Shown: piece by piece, positions 9,145 to 16,024 of the stretch
Position numbering within the stretch: the first letter of the stretch is position 1
Layout of the letters: each line of letters opens with the position of its first letter
Assembly (NCBI GenBank): GCA_043810345.1
Contig: JBDROF010000022.1
Location: 5,169-69,168, forward strand
Length of the DNA: 64,000 bases
Direction of reading: 5' to 3'
From: QYOJ01 sp043810345
GTDB taxonomy: Bacteria > Bacteroidota > Bacteroidia > Bacteroidales > FEN-979
Position numbers and translations under genes: made by a program
Notes under the pieces: model-generated
Seen by the model: the letters and a program-made list of their open reading frames with translations, nothing else
Told to the model about the DNA's origin: nothing
Databases searched by the model: none

Positions 9145-10236
9145 TTATTGAGGTTTGTAAAACGGTAATGCTACCACTTTTGCTTTCAGGGCTTTATCCC
9201 GGATTTTTATAACTATTTCACTTCCTTCCTTTGCCAGGGTTTTCGGCACATACCCCATGCCGATCGCTTTTTTTACAGCCGGACCCATCGTTCCGCTGGT
9301 GACCTCTCCAATCAATTGACCCTGCTCATCCATGATTTCGTAACCATGCCGTGGGATTCCCCGGTCGATCATCTCAAAACCAACGAGTTTTCGCGAAACG
9401 CCTTCCGCCTTCTGAATCAATAACGCATCCTTATGAATAAAATTTTTCTCCTCTGTGAATTTTGTAATCCACCCCAAACCGGCTTCGAGAGGCGAAGTGG
9501 TGTCGTTGATGTCGTTTCCGTAAAGACAAAAACCCATTTCGAGTCGAAGGGTATCCCGGGCAGCCAGTCCGATAGGCTTGATGCCAAATTCGGCACCCGC
9601 TTCCATCACCGCTTTCCAGATCCGTGGTCCATCTTCATTGGCCATATAAATCTCACACCCTCCTGAGCCGGTGTAACCCGTAGTGGAGAGGATCACATCT
9701 TTCACCCCGGCAAAGGTCATCTTTTTGAAGGTGTAATACTTCATGTCGGGGAGGGGTGTTTCCGTCAGCTTTTGCATCGCTTCCAACGCTTTGGGTCCCT
9801 GGATGGAGAGTTGGGCAATCTCGTCGGAGGCGTTGTAGAGGATCGCGCCCATTTTGTTTTGCTTATTGCACCAGGCCCAGTCTTTGGCGATATTGGCCGC
9901 ATTGACCACCAGCAGGTAGTTCTCCTTGTTGATCCGGTAAACCAACAAGTCGTCCACAATACCCCCTTCATCGTTGGGAAAGCAGGAGTATTGAACCTTG
10001 CCGTCAAACAGCTTCGATGCGTCGTTGGAGGTGACCCACTGGACAAATTCAAATGCTTCAGGACCCTTCACCCAGAATTCACCCATGTGGGATACATCGA
10101 ACACACCCACCCCATTTCGAACGCTTTCGTGTTCGATATTGACACCTTCGTACTGCACCGGCATGGTATATCCTGCAAACAAGACCATTTTAGCTCCCAA
10201 CTCTTCGTGAAAGTTCGTAAATGCAGTCCGCTTCAT
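9145..10236 (-). CDS. gcvT: Aminomethyltransferase, T-protein of the glycine cleavage system
   Basis: Transfers the aminomethyl carbon from lipoylated H-protein to tetrahydrofolate, releasing ammonia. 363 residues, full length. Family landmarks visible: KMVLFAGYTMPVQY near the N-terminus, GVFDVSHMGEF, the folate-site region VNAANIAKDW, ARDTLRLEMGFCLYGNDI and the C-terminal barrel with GEVTSGTMGPAVKKAIGMGYV. No gcvH or gcvP lies beside it. The GcvH-like proteins at 33.5 and 36.4 kb are membrane-anchored and probably do not serve this pathway. A TAATTTTG promoter box lies about 40 bp upstream. The genes downstream run on closely, so envelope genes may be cotranscribed with gcvT. Confidence 0.95.
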   Translation of the reverse strand: MKRTAFTNFHEELGAKMVLFAGYTMPVQYEGVNIEHESVRNGVGVFDVSHMGEFWVKGPEAFEFVQWVTSNDASKLFDGKVQYSCFPNDEGGIVDDLLVYRINKENYLLVVNAANIAKDWAWCNKQNKMGAILYNASDEIAQLSIQGPKALEAMQKLTETPLPDMKYYTFKKMTFAGVKDVILSTTGYTGSGGCEIYMANEDGPRIWKAVMEAGAEFGIKPIGLAARDTLRLEMGFCLYGNDINDTTSPLEAGLGWITKFTEEKNFIHKDALLIQKAEGVSRKLVGFEMIDRGIPRHGYEIMDEQGQLIGEVTSGTMGPAVKKAIGMGYVPKTLAKEGSEIVIKIRDKALKAKVVALPFYKPQ

Positions 10237-10277
10237 GAGGTTATTATTGGTCCTATAAACCGTTCTGGAGATCGCTG

Positions 10278-10285
10278 CAAAATTA
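10278..10285 (-). promoter_or_regulatory. -7 box TAATTTTG for gcvT operon
   Basis: TAnnTTTG match on the minus strand 41 nt upstream of the gcvT ATG, giving a leader of roughly 35 nt. It is the only evident promoter for the six-gene run down to the M23 gene. Confidence 0.55.
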
Positions 10286-10328
10286 GAAAAAATAATCAGG
10301 GATCATGGTGATGTTCATATTTATATAA

Positions 10329-10336
10329 TAACTTTG
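10329..10336 (+). promoter_or_regulatory. -7 box TAACTTTG, 6 nt before ATG
   Basis: TAnnTTTG match separated by only 6 nt (CCGGCT) from the tandem ATGATG of the dehydratase gene, implying a leaderless or nearly leaderless transcript. Confidence 0.6.
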
Positions 10337-10342
10337 CCGGCT

Positions 10343-12208
10343 ATGATGAACCTGCGACAAAACACGCCCCGGTGGCTGATTTTCCTGATCGACATGCTCA
10401 TCGTTTTCACCTCGGTGATCATTGCCTACCTGTTAAGGTTCAATTTCGATATCCCGCAGGTTGAACTGGATCCCCTCCCCCAGATCCTTATTTACATGCT
10501 GGTCATCCGTACTGTTTCGTTCCTGATTACCAAGTCCTACGCCGGGATCATCAGGTATACCAGCACCGCCGATGCCTTGCGGGTGCTTTTCACGCTGCTT
10601 GCCGGCAGTGTTTGGTTCGGTTTGACAAACGTAGGTACGTATCTCTATGACCACACCTTCTTCATCCCCTTCTCCATCATCATCATCGACCTGCTTGCCA
10701 GCACTTTTGGCATGGTTACCTTCAGAATGGTGGTGAAGATCGCATTCCTGGAGTTTCAAAACCCGTTACGATCAAAGGTCAATGTGATCATTTATGGCGC
10801 CGGAGAAGGTGGAATCACTGCCAAGCGGGTCCTTGACCGGGATGCAGGGACCAAATACAAAGTGCTGGGCTTCATCGACGATGATCCGGCGAAAGCTGGA
10901 AAGAAGCTGGAAGGAATCGACATCATGGGGCCCGATAAGTTGGAAAACCTCCTGAATACCAATACCATTGCCCACGTGATCCTCTCCATTCAGCGTTTTG
11001 ATCCGGTAAAAAGAGAGCAACTGGTCGATCTTTGTCTGAGTCATCAAACAAAGGTGCTGACCGTTCCCCCGATGATCCGGTGGATCAACGGGGAGCTGAG
11101 CTTCAAACAGATCCGGAAGATCAACATCAAAGAGTTACTGGAGCGGGAGGAGATTCATCTCGACGACAAAATGATCTCCCGGGAGATCACCGGGAAGGTG
11201 ATCCTGGTAACCGGCGCTTCCGGCTCCATCGGCAGCGAGATTGTCAGGCAACTGGTGAGGTTTCACCCGAAAAAACTGCTCCTGGTCGACCAGGCTGAAA
11301 CCCCACTCCATTTCCTCGAACTGGAGTGGATGAATAATGTTGCGGGAACGGAATTAGCGTTTATCCTGGGAGACATCACAAACGAACCGAGGATGACAGG
11401 TGTGTTTGCTGCAGACAAACCAGATGTGGTCTACCATGCAGCCGCTTACAAGCATGTCCCGATGATGGAGGCGAACCCGTTGGAAGCCGTCCTCACCAAT
11501 GTTCAGGGGACCCGCCTGATGGCTGACCTGGCTATCGCCCATGGGGTGAAGAAGTTCATCATGGTCTCCACCGATAAAGCTGTGAACCCAACCTCGGTGA
11601 TGGGCGCCACGAAACGGATGGCCGAAATTTACATCCAGTCGCTCGACAGGAGTGGTGTCACGAAGTTCATCACCACCCGCTTCGGCAACGTGCTGGGATC
11701 CAACGGCTCGGTCATCCCCCTCTTCCGCAACCAAATCGAGAGCGGGGGTCCGATCACCATCACCCATCCTGAGATCACCCGGTTTTTCATGACCATCACC
11801 GAAGCCTGCCGGCTGGTGCTGGAAGCCGGAGCCATGGGGAAAGGCGGGGAGATCTATATCTTCGATATGGGGAACTCGGTGAAGATCCTCGACCTGGCCA
11901 AAAAAATGATTCAGCTCTCGGGTCTCACACTGGGAAAAGATATCCAGATCCGGTACATCGGACTTCGTCCGGGCGAAAAGCTGTACGAAGAGCTCCTAAA
12001 CAAAGAGGAGGACACCCTGCCTACTCATCACGAGCGAATCCTGATCGCCAAGGTCAGGGAGTACGATCTGGAAGAGGTCAAACGGCACACCAACGAACTG
12101 ATCACCATGACCGCCACCAACACCGCCCTGGATCTGGTGAAGAAGCTGAAAGAGGTGATCCCGGAGTACCGGAGCCAGAATTCGGTTTTTGAGGAGTTGG
12201 ATGTTTAG
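10343..12208 (+). CDS. Membrane-bound nucleoside-diphosphate-sugar 4,6-dehydratase (CapD/WbpM/FlaA1-like)
   Basis: Likely converts UDP-GlcNAc-type sugars to 4-keto-6-deoxy intermediates for surface polysaccharide. About 621 residues. Four N-terminal membrane helices (about 10-115) are followed by a Rossmann-like CoA-binding domain (VIIYGAGEGG) and an extended SDR domain with NAD motif TGASGSIGSE at about 290. The active-site stretch STDKAVNPTSVMGATKR carries Met-x3-Lys in place of the usual Tyr-x3-Lys, the altered triad known from WbpM/FlaA1/PglF dehydratases. The start is ATG 10343 or 10346; upstream TTG overlaps the promoter box. It is transcribed divergently from gcvT. The sugar substrate cannot be told from sequence alone. 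Confidence 0.9.
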   Translation: MMNLRQNTPRWLIFLIDMLIVFTSVIIAYLLRFNFDIPQVELDPLPQILIYMLVIRTVSFLITKSYAGIIRYTSTADALRVLFTLLAGSVWFGLTNVGTYLYDHTFFIPFSIIIIDLLASTFGMVTFRMVVKIAFLEFQNPLRSKVNVIIYGAGEGGITAKRVLDRDAGTKYKVLGFIDDDPAKAGKKLEGIDIMGPDKLENLLNTNTIAHVILSIQRFDPVKREQLVDLCLSHQTKVLTVPPMIRWINGELSFKQIRKINIKELLEREEIHLDDKMISREITGKVILVTGASGSIGSEIVRQLVRFHPKKLLLVDQAETPLHFLELEWMNNVAGTELAFILGDITNEPRMTGVFAADKPDVVYHAAAYKHVPMMEANPLEAVLTNVQGTRLMADLAIAHGVKKFIMVSTDKAVNPTSVMGATKRMAEIYIQSLDRSGVTKFITTRFGNVLGSNGSVIPLFRNQIESGGPITITHPEITRFFMTITEACRLVLEAGAMGKGGEIYIFDMGNSVKILDLAKKMIQLSGLTLGKDIQIRYIGLRPGEKLYEELLNKEEDTLPTHHERILIAKVREYDLEEVKRHTNELITMTATNTALDLVKKLKEVIPEYRSQNSVFEELDV

Positions 12209-12234
12209 AAAGCCGCCATAAATGGAGTCAGTTG

Positions 12235-12315
12235 AACCACGGCACTCACCAGTTTGTCAAACATCAGATGACCTGGTTCCGCCGCATGGACAAGAGAGGC
12301 ATTCCCATTCAGTGA
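12235..12315 (+). pseudogene. Remnant of a tRNA dimethylallyltransferase (miaA) C-terminus
   Basis: In the gap after the dehydratase one frame reads NHGTHQFVKHQMTWFRRMDK and ends RGIPIQ-stop at 12313-12315. The pattern T-x-Q-F-V/A-K-x-Q-x-TWFRR is the conserved C-terminal block of MiaA. No start codon or upstream MiaA sequence is present, so this is at most the last 26 codons of a lost gene. The rest of the 166-bp gap (12209-12374) shows nothing else. Confidence 0.5.
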
Positions 12316-12374
12316 CTCGATTTACTCCCCTGACAAAAAGAACCCCTCTGATCATTGAGACGCTATCTTGTCAA

Positions 12375-15300
12375 TTATCTGGATTTGTCAGGATAGGGTG
12401 GAATATCCGGCAGTTTTTCAGGCCAGTTTTTCAACTCCTCGAGGATCACCTCGATGGCTTTGTTCAGTTGCTCATCCTCTCCGGAATACTCTTTGGCAGG
12501 ATCATTTACCACGACGATGTCGGGTTCCACGCCAACACCTTCCATGGCCCATTTATTTTCATTAAAATCGTAATTGGCGAACTCGGGTTTCATGAGTGAT
12601 CCTCCGTCGATAAAAGGAAGGGATCCCCGGATTCCGATCACTCCACCCCAGGTACGTTGTCCGATCAGTTTACCCAGCTTCAGTTGCTTGAACTGGAAGG
12701 GGAAGAGGTCGCCGTCCGAAGCTGAATACTGATCGATCAGGCAAACCTTAGGTCCCCACATAAAGGCGATGCGCCCCGGTACAGGATCGGTATTCCGGGC
12801 CATCCGCATGATCACCGCTTCGCGCTGCAGCCGTTCAATGATCATCGGGGAGACGTTCCCTCCTCCATTGCCCCGGTCATCTATGATCAGTGCCCGTTTG
12901 GTCAACTGTGGATAGAAATGCTTCACAAATTCGTTCAGTCCTCCCGGCCCCATATCGGGGATGTGGATATACCCCACCTGCCCGTTCGTGGCCTCCTCCA
13001 CTTTTTGAATGTTATGCTGTACCCAGTTGTAATAGTAGAGGTCTGATTCATTATCCACCGGTACCACGATGGTTTTATGTGCTCCCTCCGGGGAGGGATT
13101 TCCATTCACGGTCAGTTCCACCTGCACGCCGGCTTTGTTCACCAGGGCCTGGTAGACATCGTTCATCTCTTTCGTGGAGAGTCCATCCACGGCAATGATG
13201 TAATCGCCCTCCGACACATCCACACCCAACTCGGTAAGGGGAGAACGGTTTTGCTTCGACCAGTTCTCTCCAATGAGAATCTCATCGATCCGGTAATATC
13301 CCGATTTATCGCGGGAAATGGCAGCTCCCAGCAAGCCGAGCTTGATCCGTTCCGGCTTAGGCTTGTCCCCGGCACTGACATAGGCATGCCCCACATTCAA
13401 CTCTCCCACCATCTCACCAATGATGTAATTCAGGTCGTTCCGGTTATTTACATAAGGAACCAGCGGAGCGTATTTTTCCCGGATGGCATCCCAGTCGACC
13501 CCATGCATGTTAGGCGCGTAAAAGAAATACTTCATCTGCCGCCACGACTCGTTGAAGATCTGGTTCCACTCCGCTTTCAGGTCGACCATGATCTTCATGT
13601 TCGAAAGGTCCACGTAGTCCTTGACGTCGATCTTGGATTTAGGCAGGTCAATCACGGCATATTTGTCCCCTTTTTCGAGCAGCATCTTTTTATGGTCAGT
13701 AGCAATCTCGTAGTTCCCGAAATCACCCAGTTCAGTCTCCTTTTTATCCTTGAGGTTGAACAGGCAAAGGGAGGGTTTCTCCACACGTTTGCTCTTCACA
13801 TAATAGACATTGTCGTCAATAGCGGTAATCCCACAGTAAACTCCTGCATCCAAGGGCAGGGCTACCGTTCGTCCCACAATCCCCTCCAGATCAACCTTCA
13901 CCTCTTTCTCTTTTTTCGCATCTTTTTCCTCTTTCGGATCCTTTTCCTCTTTCTTCTCGACTTTTGACCCTTGATCCTCGACCTTCGACCCTCGACCCTC
14001 GACCTTTTCCTCTTTCACCTCTACCTCGTCGTTTTCATAGGCGAAAGGAGATGGTGTACTTTTAGCCAGGGTGACGAAGTAGATCTTGCTCATGTCGTTG
14101 TAAGCGTGGTTCCATTCCGTCCAGCTGTAGATCGGGTTGAAGTCGCGGTTTGAGGTAAAGAAGAGGTATTTGCCATCCGAAGAGAAATAGGGTCTTCCCA
14201 CGTCGTACCATCCGTCGGTCACCGGTGTGGCCTTTTTGGAAGCCAGTTCGTACAGGAAGATCTTCGATTCTCCCCGCTGTGCCGGCTGGGTATAGGCGAT
14301 CCATTTACTGTCTGGGGACCAGTTATAATCCCGGTATTCAAATTCTTTCGTCTCAGCTACCACTGTTACCTCTTTTGTTTCAATATCCACATATTGCAAT
14401 CGCAGCATCTTATCACCCCAGAGCAGCTTCTTGCCATCTGGCGACCATACGGGAAAATATTTATAGGTATCTGCATTTGTCGTGATCTGTACCGGGGATT
14501 CAGTGCCGTCCTGGTTGATGATGTAGATCTCATCCTCTCCGGTCTGATCGGAGATGAAGGAGAGGTATTTTCCGTCGGGCGACCAGGCCACATCACGGTC
14601 GTGAATCCCGGAGGAGAGGGTCAGGTCCTTGGTTACGCCGGAGGTCACCGGAACGGTAAAGATATCTCCGCGGGCATCGAATCCTAGCCGTTTCCCATCC
14701 GGAGAGATGGTGAAGGAGTTGATGATCTTGCCGGCATCCTTGAGTTGGTTTCTTCCAGTGATAAAGTCGTTGGCAATGCGGATGTCCACCTTGGTGGATT
14801 GTTCGGCGGCCAGATCAAAAAAATAGATATACCCGCCATTCTCGTAAGCAATGGCCGCATCTCCCAGCGAGGGAAACTTCACGTCGTAGTTAGTGTAGTT
14901 TGTCAGCTTCCGGGTCTCTTTTCTATTCAGGTCATAGACGAAGAGGTTCATGGTCCGGTCGCGGTCGGAGCAGAAATAAATTTTATCTCCTTTCCACATC
15001 GGGAAGATATCCTGGCCCGGGTTGTTGGTGATGTTTTCCGTGGTTTTTGTAGCAAAGTCATAGATCCAGATGTCGTCGGCCATGCCTCCCCGGTAATATT
15101 TCCAGGTACGGAATTCACGGAACACTTTGTTATAGGCAAGTTTTTTCTTGTCGGGAGAATAGCTGCAAAAGCCGCCAACAGGAAGAGGAAGCTCCTCCGA
15201 GAGGCCTCCCTCCTTACGGATCAGAAAGAGCTGTCCTTTAAAACTGTTAAACGACTGTTTCCGTGAACGGTAAACTATGTGATCGTCATCCCGCCAGGTT

Positions 15301-15671
15301 AGTACGATGTTGTTCGGTCCCATCCTGTCGGAGATGTCGTCGCGTCCCAGGGTGGCCGTGTAAGTCAGCCGTACCGGCACACCCCCTTCGGCCGGGATCA
15401 GGAAGACCTCGGTATTCCCGTCATACTGTCCGGTAAAGGCGATGTTTTTCCCGTCCGGTGAGAACCGGGCAAACATCTCATATCCTTCGGAATCGTTGGT
15501 CAGTTTGCGGGCTATCCCACCGGTTTTCGCAACGGTATAGAGATCCCCTGCGTAGGAAAATACGAGTTGATCGCCGTGGATGGCCGGAAACCGAAATAAT
15601 CTTGCTTCTTCCTGGGCATGGGTAACGCCCAGTATTATCAAAGCAAACAGGGTAATGGTCAGTTTTTTCAT
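12375..15671 (-). CDS. Secreted tricorn-like protease (S41 family)
   Basis: 1098 residues with signal peptide (MKKLTITLFALIILGVTHAQ). An N-terminal WD40-like/TolB-type beta-propeller with FSPDGKxIAF- and WSPDGKYLSF-type blades (about 25-540) feeds a second region, followed by a C1 tricorn helical domain, a PDZ domain (about 800-890) and the S41 tail-protease core. The catalytic region DQYSASDGDLFPFQFK matches the tricorn Ser-Asp active site. Likely degrades peptides in the periplasm. Between propeller and C1 domain the linker (about 555-600) is charged and partly encoded by a 7-bp array, giving a 7-residue repeat (EKVEGRG, SKVEDQG, SKVEKKE). A TAAATTTG box lies 35 nt upstream of the ATG. The neighbours are unrelated. 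Confidence 0.92.
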   Translation of the reverse strand: MKKLTITLFALIILGVTHAQEEARLFRFPAIHGDQLVFSYAGDLYTVAKTGGIARKLTNDSEGYEMFARFSPDGKNIAFTGQYDGNTEVFLIPAEGGVPVRLTYTATLGRDDISDRMGPNNIVLTWRDDDHIVYRSRKQSFNSFKGQLFLIRKEGGLSEELPLPVGGFCSYSPDKKKLAYNKVFREFRTWKYYRGGMADDIWIYDFATKTTENITNNPGQDIFPMWKGDKIYFCSDRDRTMNLFVYDLNRKETRKLTNYTNYDVKFPSLGDAAIAYENGGYIYFFDLAAEQSTKVDIRIANDFITGRNQLKDAGKIINSFTISPDGKRLGFDARGDIFTVPVTSGVTKDLTLSSGIHDRDVAWSPDGKYLSFISDQTGEDEIYIINQDGTESPVQITTNADTYKYFPVWSPDGKKLLWGDKMLRLQYVDIETKEVTVVAETKEFEYRDYNWSPDSKWIAYTQPAQRGESKIFLYELASKKATPVTDGWYDVGRPYFSSDGKYLFFTSNRDFNPIYSWTEWNHAYNDMSKIYFVTLAKSTPSPFAYENDEVEVKEEKVEGRGSKVEDQGSKVEKKEEKDPKEEKDAKKEKEVKVDLEGIVGRTVALPLDAGVYCGITAIDDNVYYVKSKRVEKPSLCLFNLKDKKETELGDFGNYEIATDHKKMLLEKGDKYAVIDLPKSKIDVKDYVDLSNMKIMVDLKAEWNQIFNESWRQMKYFFYAPNMHGVDWDAIREKYAPLVPYVNNRNDLNYIIGEMVGELNVGHAYVSAGDKPKPERIKLGLLGAAISRDKSGYYRIDEILIGENWSKQNRSPLTELGVDVSEGDYIIAVDGLSTKEMNDVYQALVNKAGVQVELTVNGNPSPEGAHKTIVVPVDNESDLYYYNWVQHNIQKVEEATNGQVGYIHIPDMGPGGLNEFVKHFYPQLTKRALIIDDRGNGGGNVSPMIIERLQREAVIMRMARNTDPVPGRIAFMWGPKVCLIDQYSASDGDLFPFQFKQLKLGKLIGQRTWGGVIGIRGSLPFIDGGSLMKPEFANYDFNENKWAMEGVGVEPDIVVVNDPAKEYSGEDEQLNKAIEVILEELKNWPEKLPDIPPYPDKSR
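13957..14005. repeat. Heptanucleotide array, 7 units (TCGACCC type), inside the tricorn gene
   Basis: Units tcgactt, ttgaccc, ttgatcc, tcgacct, tcgaccc, tcgaccc, tcgacct in exact 7-bp register. It is in frame within the coding sequence and encodes part of a charged linker. Confidence 0.88.
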
Positions 15672-15705
15672 CTTTTAATAAATAAGTGATCCATCAGTGA
15701 AAGGC

Positions 15706-15713
15706 CAAATTTA
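15706..15713 (-). promoter_or_regulatory. -7 box TAAATTTG for the tricorn protease gene
   Basis: TAnnTTTG match on the minus strand 34 nt before the tricorn ATG, with a leader of about 30 nt. Confidence 0.5.
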
Positions 15714-15829
15714 CTCAGAATCCCCGGATAAATATGACAACGCATTGATCAACGCCGTCAATGTATGCGCGGTGAAACGGCACCTGTCGGCGAACATTGA
15801 ACACGAGATACTGATTGTTAGGGCGTGAA

Positions 15830-15907
15830 GGACGAGGGACGAGGGAACGAGAGACGTGAGACGTGAGACGTGAGACGTGGGACGTGGGACGTAGGATGTA
15901 GGCCGTC
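15830..15907. repeat. Heptanucleotide array, about 11 units (GGACGAG then AGACGTG type)
   Basis: Units ggacgag x2, ggaacgag (8 bp), agacgtg x4, ggacgtg, ggacgta, ggatgta, ggccgtc. The unit drifts gradually along the array. It begins 1 bp after a stop codon of a possible gene remnant. Closely related units recur at 44208-44249 and 20602-20643. Confidence 0.92.
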
Positions 15908-15955
15908 TTTCAGCCGAAGACTCTATCAGACGGAGCCTCCGTCAGCTTAACCAAT

Positions 15956-15983
15956 CGCATATCCCGTATCGCGTATCGCGGAT
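15956..15983. repeat. Heptanucleotide array, 4 units (CGCGTAT type)
   Basis: Units cgcatat, cccgtat, cgcgtat, cgcggat. Read on the other strand (atccgcg, atacgcg, atacggg, atatgcg) they match the unit family at 4206-4275. Confidence 0.8.
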
Positions 15984-15989
15984 TCAGAA

Positions 15990-15997
15990 TAATTTTG
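15990..15997 (+). promoter_or_regulatory. -7 box TAATTTTG for the patatin gene
   Basis: TAnnTTTG match 27 nt before the ATG, immediately downstream of a heptanucleotide array. Confidence 0.55.
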
Positions 15998-16024
15998 TAA
16001 GTTTGGAGTGCAACTCCTACCCGG

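Larger units (their letters stand above)
15672..16024. other. 353-bp divergent intergenic region
   Basis: Holds the tricorn promoter (15706-15713), an open stretch of about 37 codons ending at TGA 15826-15828 that may be a gene remnant (it includes INAVNVCAVKRHL and IEHEILIVRA; family not recognised), two heptanucleotide arrays (15830-15907 and 15956-15983) and the patatin promoter (15990-15997). Confidence 0.6.

Noticed and set aside
9145..10236. GcvT linked to the GcvH-like proteins as one glycine cleavage pathway
   Set aside because: Those proteins are membrane-anchored, over 20 kb away, in a different operon and lack the usual lipoyl-lysine context.
12222..12599. 125-codon plus-strand frame after the dehydratase
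   Set aside because: It mostly overlaps the tricorn 3' end antisense. Only the MiaA-like stretch in a different frame has recognisable content.
13077..13967. 296-codon open frame opposite the tricorn protease
   Set aside because: It lies wholly antisense to a well-supported gene and has no domain, signal or start context.
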